Below are positions 16,062 through 24,833 of a stretch of DNA of 43,621 nucleotides, one piece after another. The notes beneath the pieces were generated by a model. That model was not told where the DNA came from. It made no database searches and saw nothing but the letters and a program-made list of their open reading frames with translations. The DNA is taken from positions 1-43,621 of the forward strand of contig NZ_BAFR01000084.1 of the NCBI RefSeq assembly GCF_000308435.1, read 5' to 3'. The stretch's first letter is position 1; every line of letters begins with the position of its first letter. The stretch is from Nocardia araoensis NBRC 100135 (GTDB lineage Bacteria; Actinomycetota; Actinomycetes; Mycobacteriales; Mycobacteriaceae). Made by a program: the position numbers and the translations under genes.

Positions 16062-16889
16062 ATGACGCAGTCCGTGCCCACCCCGACCCATGCCGTGCAA
16101 CAGCGCTACCGCGATCCGCAACCGGTCGAACCCACGCAGTGGAACCAGGTCCTGCAAGTGCTGCACGAGCATCGCTCGGTGCGCCGCTACCTGCCCGACC
16201 CGGTGTCCGACGACACCCTCCGGCTGCTGATCTCCGCGGCGCAGTCCGCGCCGACCTCGTCGAACCTGCAAGTGTGGAGCGTCATCGCGGTGCGTGACCC
16301 GCGGCGCAAGGCGCGCTTGGCCGCGCTGGCCGGCGACCAAGCCCACATCGTGCAGGCGCCGGTGCTGCTGGTCTGGACGGCGGATTTCGCGCGCCTGCGC
16401 CAGCTCGCCGAGGACCGGAGCGCGCCGCTGGAGGGCGCGGACTACCTCGAATCCAGCTATGTGGGATTCATCGACGCCGCGCTCGCGGCGCAGAACGCGC
16501 TGGTGGCGGCGGAGTCGCTGGGGCTCGGCACCGTCTATATCGGCGCGCTGCGCAACAAGCCGGAAGAAGTCGCCGCCGAACTGGGATTGCCGCCGCAGGT
16601 CTTCGCCGTCTTCGGTTTGGTGGTGGGTCACCCCGATCCGGCCGAGGACGCGCGGGTGAAGCCGCGCCTGCCGCAGGACGCCGTGCTGCACCACGAGACC
16701 TACGATCTGGACGCGCAGCGTGCGCACGTGGCCGAATACGAAACCCGGATCGCCGAATTCTATGCCGAACAACGGCTTTCGCATTCCTGGACCGAACGCG
16801 TGCTGGCCCGGCTCGCCTCCGCGGCGGCGCTGAACGGCAGGCACCGGCTGCGCGAATCGCTGGCCAACCACGGCTTCCGCTTGCACTGA
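16062..16889 (+). CDS. NADPH-dependent nitroreductase-family FMN oxidoreductase (NfsA-like)
   Basis: A 275-aa soluble flavoenzyme. The FMN-binding signature HRSVRRYLPDPVSDDTLRLL followed by SAQSAPTSSNLQVWS is the nitroreductase hallmark. GTVYIGALRN and VFAVFGLVVGHPD with the late KPRLP match NfsA/FRP, which use NADPH to reduce nitroaromatics, quinones or flavins. GAAAGG at 16047-16052 lies 9 nt before ATG 16062; ATGs at 16053 and 16056 are alternatives. It is divergent from the iron-regulated siderophore-interacting protein across 111 bp containing the iron box, so a role in supplying reduced flavin for iron release is possible but unproven. It converges on the next gene with 6 bp between stops. 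Confidence 0.88.
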   Translation: MTQSVPTPTHAVQQRYRDPQPVEPTQWNQVLQVLHEHRSVRRYLPDPVSDDTLRLLISAAQSAPTSSNLQVWSVIAVRDPRRKARLAALAGDQAHIVQAPVLLVWTADFARLRQLAEDRSAPLEGADYLESSYVGFIDAALAAQNALVAAESLGLGTVYIGALRNKPEEVAAELGLPPQVFAVFGLVVGHPDPAEDARVKPRLPQDAVLHHETYDLDAQRAHVAEYETRIAEFYAEQRLSHSWTERVLARLASAAALNGRHRLRESLANHGFRLH

Positions 16890-16895
16890 CCCGCC

Positions 16896-17888
16896 TCAGG
16901 CCGCGACCTTCTCGGTGAGCAATTCGAACGATCGGGCGCGGTCGTCGATGTCGTAGACCAGCGTGTTGATCATCAGTTCGTCGGCCTCGGTGCGGCGCAG
17001 CAGATCCTCGAGCTGACCGCGCACCGTCTCCGGCGATCCGAGCAACTGCCCGGCCCGGCGCTGCCGGATGAACGCACGCTCATGCTCCGACGGCTGGAAC
17101 GCGGCCGCTTCCTCCGGCGTGGCAAGCGCCTGCGGCGTGCCGCGCACCAGATTCAGGAAGGCCAGGTCGCGCGGACCGGCGAGGATTTCGGCGCGCTCGT
17201 CGGTGTCCGCGCAGATCGCCGCGACCGCGACCATCGCGTACGGACGTTCCAAGCGCTCCGACGGCCGGAAGTGCTCGCGGTACAGCGCGAGCGCGGGCTC
17301 GGTGTTGTCGGGGCTGATGTGGTGGGCGAAAGCGAACCTGACGCCGAGCAGAGCCGCGACCTGGGCGCTGTAGCCGCTCGAGCCGAGCAGCCAGATCTCC
17401 GGCTCCTCGCCGCGGCCCGGGGTCGCGGCGATGCCGCCGGGATCGGACCCGCGGAAGTAGCCGAGCAAGGCGGCCAGTTCCTGGGGGAACGACTCCGCCG
17501 ACAGGCCGTCGGCGGTGCGTCGCAGCGCGCGTGCCGTCGCCTGGTCGGTGCCCGGCGCGCGTCCGATGCCCAGGTCGATCCGTCCGGGATGCAGCGCGTG
17601 CAGGGTGCCGAACTGTTCGGCGACCACCAGCGGCGCGTGGTTGGGCAGCATCACTCCGCCGGAGCCGACCCGGATGGTCGAGGTGGCCGCGGCCAGGTGG
17701 GCCAGCAGCACGCTCGGCGCCGAGCTGGCGATGCCGGGCATGTTGTGGTGTTCGGCGACCCAGAAGCGGTGATAGCCCAAAGCTTCGGTGCGCCGGGCCA
17801 ATTCGGTGGTCGCGTCGAGCCCCTCGCCGACGGTGCGGCCGGACTGCACCGGCGCGAGATCCAGTACGGACAGCGGGACGTCGATCAT
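16896..17888 (-). CDS. LLM-class flavin-dependent oxidoreductase, MsnO8-type
   Basis: A 330-aa TIM-barrel flavoprotein. The opening [20 protein letters not shown] followed by [20 protein letters not shown] is the signature of the MsnO8 branch. [34 protein letters not shown] and [19 protein letters not shown] complete it. This branch is probably FMN- rather than F420-linked, and monooxygenase activity is often assumed, but few members are characterised. ATG at 17888 has GAAGGAGA upstream. The gene is downstream of the serine hydrolase on the same strand with 68 bp between, so possibly cotranscribed. Confidence 0.9.
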   Translation of the reverse strand: MIDVPLSVLDLAPVQSGRTVGEGLDATTELARRTEALGYHRFWVAEHHNMPGIASSAPSVLLAHLAAATSTIRVGSGGVMLPNHAPLVVAEQFGTLHALHPGRIDLGIGRAPGTDQATARALRRTADGLSAESFPQELAALLGYFRGSDPGGIAATPGRGEEPEIWLLGSSGYSAQVAALLGVRFAFAHHISPDNTEPALALYREHFRPSERLERPYAMVAVAAICADTDERAEILAGPRDLAFLNLVRGTPQALATPEEAAAFQPSEHERAFIRQRRAGQLLGSPETVRGQLEDLLRRTEADELMINTLVYDIDDRARSFELLTEKVAA

Positions 17889-17956
17889 GGGTCTCCTTCA
17901 CGGTGGCGATCTCCACTGCCAACGTCCCCGGTCCCCGGTGTATTTCGCCGGTCGGC

Positions 17957-19141
17957 TCAGCCGCGCGCGATCGCGCGGAAAACCTCGATGGTCTCCTGCT
18001 CGTCCTGGGTGGTGCCGTGGTCGCTGAGCTTCACGACGACGGTGCCGCTTGGCGGGTCGACGTAGACGTACTGGCCGTAGACGCCGACAGCGGTCAGATC
18101 GGCGCCGTCCCCGCCGGTCGGGTGCCACCACTGCGCGCCGTAGGGCCAGTTACCCACCTGGTGGACGGGGGTGCGGATGCGTTCGATCCAGGCCGGCGGC
18201 ACGATCTGCGCGTCGCCCACGCGTCCGCCGTCCAGGACGACCTGGCCGATCTTGGCGAAGTCACGGGCCGTCGCGTTCAGACAGCAGAACGCCTTCTCCT
18301 GACCGCCGGCGCGATCGAGATTCCACCGCGCGTCGTCCTCGGCGCCGATCGGCGCCCATAGGTCGCGTTCCAGCAATTCGCTCAGCGGCACGCCCTCGAC
18401 CCGCGCCAGCGCCATGCCCAGCAGCTGGGTGTCCACGCTGCGGTACTCGCCCGCGCTGCCCGGCGGGAACCGCAGGCCTCGGTGGTCGCGCACGAACCCG
18501 GCGAGATCCTCGGTGAGGTACATCCGGGCGGTGCCGGTCAGCGGCATGTACTTGTTGTAGTTCTCGTCCACATCCACCCCGGAGGCCATGTCCAGCAGGT
18601 CGCGGATGGTGACGGCGTCGTACGGGCCGCCGGTGGTCAGCTCGGGCAGCAGTTGCACCAAGCGGTCGTCCTCGTGCAGCCGCCCCGCCGCGACGGCCCG
18701 GCCGGTCAGCAGCGACACGACGGACTTGGCCACCGACCACGAGGACTGGCGGGTGGTCGCGGTGAACCCGTCGCGATACCACTCGTGAGTGAGCGCGCCG
18801 CCGCGCAGGACGAGGAACGAATTGGTGTGCGTGGAATCGAGGAAGTCGGCGACCGATACCTGCGAGCCTTTCCACGGCACCCGGTCGGGCAGGCGTCGCG
18901 GCGCGACCGGCAGCGGTCGCGGAGTGGGGGAGGCGGCCACCGAGCGGCTCTCGAACAGCGCACCCTGGGCCGAGGGCGGGTCGGTCAGCAGTCGCAGGAG
19001 CGTCGGCGGGGCCGGGATGTGCAGGACCGCGGTCGTCGCGAACGCCGCGCCGGCCAGGACGGCGACGACAGCGAGCAGGACGACGGCGGCGCGGAGCGCG
19101 GAGCGCCCCGGTCGCGTGCGCCGGGACGGCGGTTCGGTCAT
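17957..19141 (-). CDS. Membrane-anchored serine hydrolase, beta-lactamase class C/EstB-like
   Basis: A 394-aa protein. A basic N-terminus and one hydrophobic segment (about residues 17-40) make it a signal anchor or uncleaved signal. The catalytic SxxK motif is S-V-A-K in SSWSVAKSVVSLLTGRAVAA. A YRS triad (EYRSVDTQLLGMAL) stands in place of YxN, and HGTT near the C-terminus stands for the HxG/KTG element. DLLDMASGVDVDENYN is typical of the esterase/6-aminohexanoate-dimer-hydrolase branch of the family. It probably hydrolyses esters or amides of cell-envelope or external compounds; antibiotic resistance is not implied. ATG at 19141 is chosen because it places the signal at the N-terminus; the frame extends 72 codons further. 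Confidence 0.88.
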   Translation of the reverse strand: MTEPPSRRTRPGRSALRAAVVLLAVVAVLAGAAFATTAVLHIPAPPTLLRLLTDPPSAQGALFESRSVAASPTPRPLPVAPRRLPDRVPWKGSQVSVADFLDSTHTNSFLVLRGGALTHEWYRDGFTATTRQSSWSVAKSVVSLLTGRAVAAGRLHEDDRLVQLLPELTTGGPYDAVTIRDLLDMASGVDVDENYNKYMPLTGTARMYLTEDLAGFVRDHRGLRFPPGSAGEYRSVDTQLLGMALARVEGVPLSELLERDLWAPIGAEDDARWNLDRAGGQEKAFCCLNATARDFAKIGQVVLDGGRVGDAQIVPPAWIERIRTPVHQVGNWPYGAQWWHPTGGDGADLTAVGVYGQYVYVDPPSGTVVVKLSDHGTTQDEQETIEVFRAIARG

Positions 19142-19355
19142 GACGGGAACCCATCGTCGGGGAATCCGATGATGGCATGCCGGACGCCCGTCCGGTAAGC
19201 CTGCACGGCCCGCGGCGGTCGGCCCGGAGGCGACCCGCCCGCGGGCGCAGCGGTAGCGTGGCCAGGTGATCCGGGCCGGACGTGCGATGATCCGTCGTCG
19301 TATGTCCGGCGCACCGGATCGTCGCATCGCTGCCCAGCGAGGGAAGGACCGCAGC

Positions 19356-20792
19356 ATGACAGCCTCCGACCGTCACCTTCACGACGCTGGACCGTCGGTT
19401 CCGGCGGACAGCGGCGACTCGGAAGGCTATGCCAGGGGCCTGAGCCCGCGCACCATTCAGATGATCGCCATCGGCGGCGCGATCGGCACCGGCCTGTTCT
19501 ACGGCGCGGGCGGCGCGATCGAGCAGGCCGGGCCCGCCCTGATCCTGGCGTACCTGGCGGCGGGCCTTGCCATCTTCGTGATCATGCGGGCGCTCGGCGA
19601 GCTGTTGACCTACCGGCCGATTTCGGGCAGTTTCGCCGAGTACGCGCACGAGTTCCTCGGCCGCTTCGCCGGTTTCGTGACCGGCTGGTCGTACTGGGCG
19701 GTCTGGGTGGCCACCTGCATGGCCGAGATCACCGTGGCGGGCAAGTACGTGGAGTACTGGTTCGACATCGCGCCGTGGGTCACCGCCTTGGTCGTGCTCG
19801 CGGTGATGTTCGGCGCCAACCTGATCTCGGTGCGGCTGTTCGGCGAGGGCGAGTTCTGGTTCTCCACCATCAAGGTGACCGCGATCGTCGGCATGATCCT
19901 GCTCGGCATCGGCGTGCTGCTGTTCGGTTTCGGGCACGCGACCAATCCCACCGTCACCAACCTGTGGGCCGATGGGGGCGTGTTCCCCAACGGCTTCGGT
20001 CAGTCGTTGCTCGTGTTGCAGATCGTGCTGTTCGCCTACGTCGGCGTGGAGCTGGTCGGCGTCACCGCCGGCGAGGCGCGCGATCCCCGCACGACCCTGC
20101 GCAAGGCGATCAATACGCTGCCCTTCCGGATCGGGCTGTTCTATGTCGGCGCGCTCGTGGTGATCATGTCGGTGTCCAGCTGGCGCAACTTCCACGCGGG
20201 CAAGAGCCCGTTCGTGGAGGTCTTCGAACTGATCGGCATCCCGGGCGCGGCGGGCATCGTCAACTTCGTGCTGCTCACCGCGGCACTGTCGTCGTGCAAC
20301 TCGGGGATCTACTCGACCGGCCGCATGCTGCGCACCTTGTCGCTGCGCGGCGAGGCGCCCGCCCGGCTGAACAAACTGAGCGCGAACGCGGTGCCCTATG
20401 TCGGGATCACCGTATCGGCGGCGGCGATGGTGATCGGCGTGATCGTCAACATCATCTCCCCGGACAAGGCCTTCGCCTACATCACCTCGGTGTCGACCAT
20501 CGGCATCATCTTCGTCTGGGGCGTCATCCTGGTCTGCCACCTGATCTACCGCGCCAAAGTCGCCCGCGGCGAGCTGCCCGCGAGCGACTACCGGCTGCCC
20601 GGCGCGCCCTACACCACGGTGCTCGCGCTGGCGTTCCTCGGTTTGGTGGTCGTGCTGCTGCTGTTCACCGACAGCGGGCGTACGGCGCTGGTCGTCGGCG
20701 TGGTGTGGGCGGTGCTGGTGTCGGCCGGGTACTTCGCGCTGCGCAAACTGGTCAGCGCAGGCACGCCGACCGACGCCGCGCGCACCAGCTGA
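19356..20792 (+). CDS. Amino acid permease (APC superfamily, AAT type)
   Basis: A 478-aa transporter with 12 hydrophobic helices. The opening RGLSPRTIQMIAIGGAIGTG followed by LFYGAGGAI is the hallmark of AAT permeases (AnsP, CycA, GabP, ProY). MRALGELL, SFAEYAHEFLGRFAGFVTGW and SSCNSGIYSTGRMLRTLS confirm it. It imports an amino acid with protons; the exact substrate cannot be read. ATG at 19356 follows GGGAAGGA by 10 nt. A TAGCGT hexamer at 19254-19259 lies 7 nt before an in-frame GTG at 19266, so a leaderless longer form cannot be excluded, although its 30 extra residues are very basic. It converges on the DUF4345 gene with 13 bp between stops. Confidence 0.92.
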   Translation: MTASDRHLHDAGPSVPADSGDSEGYARGLSPRTIQMIAIGGAIGTGLFYGAGGAIEQAGPALILAYLAAGLAIFVIMRALGELLTYRPISGSFAEYAHEFLGRFAGFVTGWSYWAVWVATCMAEITVAGKYVEYWFDIAPWVTALVVLAVMFGANLISVRLFGEGEFWFSTIKVTAIVGMILLGIGVLLFGFGHATNPTVTNLWADGGVFPNGFGQSLLVLQIVLFAYVGVELVGVTAGEARDPRTTLRKAINTLPFRIGLFYVGALVVIMSVSSWRNFHAGKSPFVEVFELIGIPGAAGIVNFVLLTAALSSCNSGIYSTGRMLRTLSLRGEAPARLNKLSANAVPYVGITVSAAAMVIGVIVNIISPDKAFAYITSVSTIGIIFVWGVILVCHLIYRAKVARGELPASDYRLPGAPYTTVLALAFLGLVVVLLLFTDSGRTALVVGVVWAVLVSAGYFALRKLVSAGTPTDAARTS

Positions 20793-20805
20793 CGGCCGGT
20801 TTCCA

Positions 20806-21171
20806 CTAGGCGGCGAGGAAGAGCGCGGCGGCCCCGATCGTCTCCACCGCGCCGTAGAACCAGGTGGGATAGAAGGCCGTGCGCTCGTCGAGCACGGCCG
20901 ACACCACCCGTCCCAGGGCCATTCCCGCCAGTGCCGCGCCGATCGCGACCATGATCCCGCCGCGCAGCGCTGCGAGGTCGAGGGCGGCTACCGCGAGCAC
21001 GGCCGCCATCGCCAGTCCGAAGCCGCCGTAGACGGCGCGCACCTCGTAGCGCGCGCTCGGTTCGGTGAGCCGGATGCCGAACGGCCGGATCAAAGCGACG
21101 GGCGCGGCAAGCGCGTAGACACCCATACCCAGGAAGAACACGCCGACTATCACGCAAACGGCCTGCGCCAC
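20806..21171 (-). CDS. Small four-helix membrane protein, DUF4345-like
   Basis: A 121-aa integral membrane protein with four hydrophobic helices. The central motif YEVRAVYGGFGLAMAAVLAV and the C-terminal helix (WFYGAVETIGAAALFLAA) resemble DUF4345 proteins, whose role is unknown. The start is taken as GTG at 21171 because GGAGG lies 5 nt upstream and the product then begins at the first helix; the open frame reaches 21264 without a ribosome site and would overlap the MFS gene end. It lies 85 bp downstream of the MFS exporter on the same strand. Confidence 0.75.
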   Translation of the reverse strand: MAQAVCVIVGVFFLGMGVYALAAPVALIRPFGIRLTEPSARYEVRAVYGGFGLAMAAVLAVAALDLAALRGGIMVAIGAALAGMALGRVVSAVLDERTAFYPTWFYGAVETIGAAALFLAA

Positions 21172-21256
21172 TGCGACCTCCAGATTCTTGTGCGGTCGAA
21201 AAGCCGAGCTTGCTCCAGGAGTGGTGCCGAACGCTTCCGAAAACCCGCTGCCTCGA

Positions 21257-22666
21257 TCAGGCACTCATCGAACGCCGGGGCATCATCGTCGCGGTGACGA
21301 GCATGACGACGGCCATCGCCGCGATCGCGACGAAGACCAGATGCACCGCCGAGGCCAGTGTGGCGGGCTCCGGGTGATCGGTGTGGCCGACGCGCGAGTT
21401 CACGATCGCACCGAACACCGCCACGCCCACCGCGCTGCCGATCGAGCGCGCGAACATATTGGCCGAGGTGACCACGCCCCGCTCGGTCCATTCGGCGCTG
21501 GTCTGCGCGGCGATCAGAGTCGGGGTCGCGACCAGTCCCATGCCGGTGCCGATCACGAAGCAGGACGCGGCGACCTGCCACAGCGTGGAGTGCTGCGTGA
21601 TGAGCAGTGTGCTGGCAGCGCCGAGGGCGGCCAATCCGCTGCCGATCAAGGCAGTGGTGCGGAAGCCGAGGCGTAGGTACACCTTTCCGGCTTGGGACGC
21701 GGCCAGCGGCCACCCCAGCGTCAGCGCGCCGACCGTGAGGCCCGCGACCAGCGCCCCGGTGCCGAGCACGCCCTGGGTGAAGGTGGGGACATAGGAGGTC
21801 GCACCCAGTACGACGGCGCCGATCAGCACCGACGCCGAACTGCTGGCGATCACCACGCGCCGGGTGAACACCCACAGCGGCAGGATCGGATTCCGCGCTC
21901 GGCGTTCCACCAACCCGAACAGCACGAGCACGCCCGCGCCGCTCGCGAAGATCGCGATGCTCGCCGGAGACGACCATGCCCATGCCTGACCGCCTTCGAG
22001 CAGTCCGAGGATCAACGCGCCCGCGCCGACGGTCAGCAGCGCCGCGCCCAGATAGTCGACGCTCTGCCGCTGCCGGGGCGCGCTCTCGGCGAAGTTGCGC
22101 ACCAGCATCCATGCGGCGAGCGCGGAGAGCGGAAGGTTGATCAGGAAGATCCAGCGCCAGCTGACGTACTCGGCGAACAGCCCGCCCAGCAGCGGGCCCG
22201 CCACGCTCGACATGGCCCACACACTGGCCAGATACCCCTGCACCTTGGCGCGTTCGGACAGCGTGTACAAGTCGCCCGCGATCGTCATCGTCATCGGCTG
22301 GATCGCTCCCGCGCCGATGCCCTGGACGGCGCGGAAGACGATCAGTCCGAGCATGCTGGTCGCGACCCCGCACAGCAGCGAACCCAGGGCGAACATCGCG
22401 ATGCCGAACAGGATCACCGGTTTGCGGCCCACGGTGTCGGCGAGCTTGCCGTAGATCGGCACCGTCACCGCCTGCGCCAGCAGATAGATGGAGAACAGCC
22501 AGGGGAACTGCGCGAAGCCGCCGAGACTGTCGGTGATGGTGAGCACCGCCGTGGCGATGACCGTCGAATCGAGCGCGACCAGCGCGGTGGCCAGCATGAG
22601 CGAGCCGAGAATGGCGCCGCGCTCGGATCGGAACCCCACGGATACCGTCACGGTCTCGGTCGCCAT
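21257..22666 (-). CDS. MFS multidrug exporter, DHA2 (14-TM, EmrB/QacA) family
   Basis: A 469-aa transporter with about 14 hydrophobic helices. Motif D1 (ATALVALDSTVIATAV) near the N-terminus, motif A (GKLADTVGRKPVIL) and motif C (SSVAGPLLGGLFAE) place it in DHA2 drug:H+ antiporters. RAVQGIGAGAIQPMTMTIAG is motif B with the conserved R. It would export hydrophobic or cationic compounds using the proton gradient; the substrate is unknown. The ATG at 22666 has GAGAGG upstream. There is no adjacent TetR-type regulator, which is common for this family, so control is not obvious from context. Confidence 0.92.
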   Translation of the reverse strand: MATETVTVSVGFRSERGAILGSLMLATALVALDSTVIATAVLTITDSLGGFAQFPWLFSIYLLAQAVTVPIYGKLADTVGRKPVILFGIAMFALGSLLCGVATSMLGLIVFRAVQGIGAGAIQPMTMTIAGDLYTLSERAKVQGYLASVWAMSSVAGPLLGGLFAEYVSWRWIFLINLPLSALAAWMLVRNFAESAPRQRQSVDYLGAALLTVGAGALILGLLEGGQAWAWSSPASIAIFASGAGVLVLFGLVERRARNPILPLWVFTRRVVIASSSASVLIGAVVLGATSYVPTFTQGVLGTGALVAGLTVGALTLGWPLAASQAGKVYLRLGFRTTALIGSGLAALGAASTLLITQHSTLWQVAASCFVIGTGMGLVATPTLIAAQTSAEWTERGVVTSANMFARSIGSAVGVAVFGAIVNSRVGHTDHPEPATLASAVHLVFVAIAAMAVVMLVTATMMPRRSMSA

Positions 22667-22766
22667 CCGCGGCCCCTCTCGTTCGCCTGTCTAACCACCT
22701 CGAACGACCGTATCCGCTGCCCGACTATTCCCGCATGGAGTTTTTTCCGTCCTCCGAACCGGGAAA

Positions 22767-22799
22767 GGGCTGCTCACCGGGTCTCCGGGTGAGCAGCCC
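22767..22799 (-). terminator. 12-bp hairpin after the DUF779 gene
   Basis: GGGCTGCTCACC (22767-22778) pairs perfectly with GGTGAGCAGCCC (22788-22799) around a 9-nt loop. It begins 9 nt beyond the DUF779 stop codon on the minus strand and so ends the aldehyde dehydrogenase operon. A short TTT follows on that strand. Confidence 0.8.
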
Positions 22800-22808
22800 C
22801 GCTCCGCA

Positions 22809-23210
22809 TCAGTGCGACAGGTCCGCTCCGGTCGGCGGCGGCTCGGCTTCCAGTACCGCGAGTTCCTGGTCGGTGAGCAGCCGCGAGCGGATCAGGAACC
22901 GCACGCCTTCGGGCGCTTCCAGGGAGAATCCGCTGCCTCGGCCGGGCACCACGTCGACGGTGAGATGGGTGTGGCGCCAGTAGTCGTACTGGTCGGCGCT
23001 CATCCAGAACGGGGTGTCCGCCGCCGGATACCCGAGCAGCACGTCCGACGCGCCGACCCGGAACTCGCCGCGCGGATAGCACATCGGCGAGCTGCCGTCG
23101 CAGCAGCCGCCGGACTGATGGAACATCACCGGACCGTGCTGTTCGATCAGTCGGTGCAGCAGCGCTTCGGCGGCCCCGCTGAACTCGACGCGGTGGACCG
23201 GATCCGGCAT
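22809..23210 (-). CDS. DUF779 family protein, partner of aldehyde dehydrogenase
   Basis: A 133-aa soluble protein. The motif HQSGGCCDGSSPMCYPRGEF carries three close cysteines plus H and D, and TPFWMSADQYDYWRHTHLTV is the second family block. Proteins of this type nearly always sit next to ExaC/AcoD-like aldehyde dehydrogenases, as the Rv0458-Rv0459 pair does in M. tuberculosis (from memory). The biochemical role is unknown to me; the cysteines suggest metal binding or redox action. Its ATG shares one base with the TGA of the dehydrogenase gene, so translation is coupled. Confidence 0.93.
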   Translation of the reverse strand: MPDPVHRVEFSGAAEALLHRLIEQHGPVMFHQSGGCCDGSSPMCYPRGEFRVGASDVLLGYPAADTPFWMSADQYDYWRHTHLTVDVVPGRGSGFSLEAPEGVRFLIRSRLLTDQELAVLEAEPPPTGADLSH

Positions 23211-24727
23211 CAGAAGAACCCGAGCTTGTCCGGCGAGTAGCTGACCAGCAAGTTCTTGGTCTGCTGGTAGTGATCGAGCATCATGCGGTGGTTCTCGCGT
23301 CCGATGCCTGATTTCTTGTAGCCGCCGAACGCGGCGTGCGCGGGGTAGGCGTGGTAGCAGTTGGTCCACACCCGGCCCGCCTTGATCTGGCGGCCCAGGC
23401 GGTAGGCGGCGTTGATGTCGCGAGTCCACACGCCCGCGCCCAGGCCGTAGAGGGTGTCGTTGGCGATCTTCAGCGCCTCGTCGGTGGAGTCGAACGTGGT
23501 CACCGACACCACCGGTCCGAAGATCTCTTCCTGGAAGATCCGCATGTCGTTGCGACCGGAGAAGATCGTCGGCTCGACGTAGTAGCCGCCGGGGAACTCC
23601 TCGACCTTGCGCGGACCGCCGCCGGTGAGTACCTCGGCGCCTTCCTGGCGGCCGATGTCGATGTAGGACATGATCTTCTCGAACTGGTCGTTGCTGGCCT
23701 GCGCGCCGATCATGGTGGCCTGGTCGAGCGGGTTGCCGCTGACGATGGACTTGGTCCGTTCGACGCACCGAGCGATGAACTCGTCGTAGATCGAGGAGTG
23801 GATCAGCGCGCGGGACGGACAGGTGCACACCTCGCCCTGATTGAGCGCGAACATCACGAAGCCCTCCACGGCCTTGTCCAGGAAGGCGTCGTCGTCGGCC
23901 ATGATGTCGGGCAGGAAGATGTTGGGGCTCTTGCCGCCCAGCTCGAGGGTGACCGGGATGATGTTCTCGCTGGCGTACTGCATGATCAGCCTGCCGGTGG
24001 TGGTCTCGCCGGTGAAGGCGACCTTGGCCACGCGCGGGCTGGCGGCCAGCGGCTTGCCCGCCTCGACGCCGAAGCCGTTGACCACGTTCAGCACTCCGGG
24101 CGGCAGCAGGTCGGCGATCAACTCGACCACCTTCAGGATGGAGGCCGGGGTCTGTTCGGCGGGCTTGAGCACCACCGCGTTGCCCGCGGCCAGTGCGGGC
24201 GCGAGCTTCCAGGTGGCCATCAGGATCGGGAAGTTCCACGGGATGATCTGCCCGACCACGCCGAGCGGTTCGTGGAAGTGGTAGGCGATGGTGTCGGCGT
24301 CGATTTCGCTGATCCCGCCTTCCTGGGCGCGGACCGCCCCGGCGAAGTAGCGGAAGTGATCGACCGCCAGCGGCAGGTCGGCGGCCAGCGTCTCGCGCAC
24401 CGGCTTGCCGTTCTCCCAGGTCTCGGCGACCGCGAGCGCCTCGAGGTTGTCCTCGATCCGGTCGGCGATCTTGTTGAGGATGTTGGCTCGTTCCGTCGTC
24501 GACGTCGCGCCCCACGCGTCGGCCGCCCGGTGCGCGGCGTCCAGGGCCAGGTCGATGTCGGCGGCCGAGGACCGCGCGACCTCGCAGAACGTCTGGCCGT
24601 CCACCGGCGAGGGATTCTCGAAGTAGCGGCCCTCCACCGGGGCGGTCCACTCACCGCCGATGAAGTTGTCGTAGCGCGCGGCGAATTCGACGACGCTGCC
24701 CTCGGTTCCCGGCTTCGCGTAGCTCAT
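23210..24727 (-). CDS. NAD-dependent aldehyde dehydrogenase (ExaC/AcoD type)
   Basis: A 505-aa enzyme of full ALDH length that oxidises acetaldehyde or similar short aldehydes to acids. Landmarks: [20 protein letters not shown] (N-catalytic region), KPAEQTP, the FTGETTTGR coenzyme loop, the general base E in [11 protein letters not shown], the nucleophilic cysteine within GEVCTCPSR, and [10 protein letters not shown]. The C-terminal [13 protein letters not shown] with [17 protein letters not shown] is characteristic of ExaC/AcoD. ATG at 24727 is chosen (GAGGAGTC upstream); the open frame continues 136 codons higher without homology. It is cotranscribed with DUF779 and lies 106 bp downstream of the GAF regulator that probably controls it. 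Confidence 0.95.
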   Translation of the reverse strand: MSYAKPGTEGSVVEFAARYDNFIGGEWTAPVEGRYFENPSPVDGQTFCEVARSSAADIDLALDAAHRAADAWGATSTTERANILNKIADRIEDNLEALAVAETWENGKPVRETLAADLPLAVDHFRYFAGAVRAQEGGISEIDADTIAYHFHEPLGVVGQIIPWNFPILMATWKLAPALAAGNAVVLKPAEQTPASILKVVELIADLLPPGVLNVVNGFGVEAGKPLAASPRVAKVAFTGETTTGRLIMQYASENIIPVTLELGGKSPNIFLPDIMADDDAFLDKAVEGFVMFALNQGEVCTCPSRALIHSSIYDEFIARCVERTKSIVSGNPLDQATMIGAQASNDQFEKIMSYIDIGRQEGAEVLTGGGPRKVEEFPGGYYVEPTIFSGRNDMRIFQEEIFGPVVSVTTFDSTDEALKIANDTLYGLGAGVWTRDINAAYRLGRQIKAGRVWTNCYHAYPAHAAFGGYKKSGIGRENHRMMLDHYQQTKNLLVSYSPDKLGFF

Positions 24728-24755
24728 GGCGGGTGACTCCTCGCTGGTTGCGGAC

Positions 24756-24786
24756 GTGATGCGCACGGCGGGTCGGCCGTGATGCG
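24756..24786. promoter_or_regulatory. Direct repeats upstream of the aldehyde dehydrogenase
   Basis: GTGATGCG occurs at 24756-24763 and again at 24779-24786, 23 bp apart (about two helical turns), in the 106-bp gap between regulator and dehydrogenase genes. Just beyond, GTTGA occurs twice 11 bp apart (GTTGACGAAACGTTGA). The minus strand also shows CATAGT at 24796-24791 as a possible -10. The layout suits an activator bound upstream of the dehydrogenase promoter. Confidence 0.4.
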
Positions 24787-24833
24787 GGTCACTATGCCCC
24801 GCGAGGGTTGACGAAACGTTGAGGCGCGCGAAC

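Noticed and set aside
17957..19141. Beta-lactam resistance gene
   Set aside because: SxxK is present but YxN reads YRS and the protein resembles the esterase/amidase branch with a membrane anchor; resistance cannot be claimed.
18261..20540. 759-codon minus-strand open frame over the serine hydrolase and amino acid permease
   Set aside because: No recognisable domain, low-complexity His/Asp/Gln composition, and it overlaps two confident genes in other frames.
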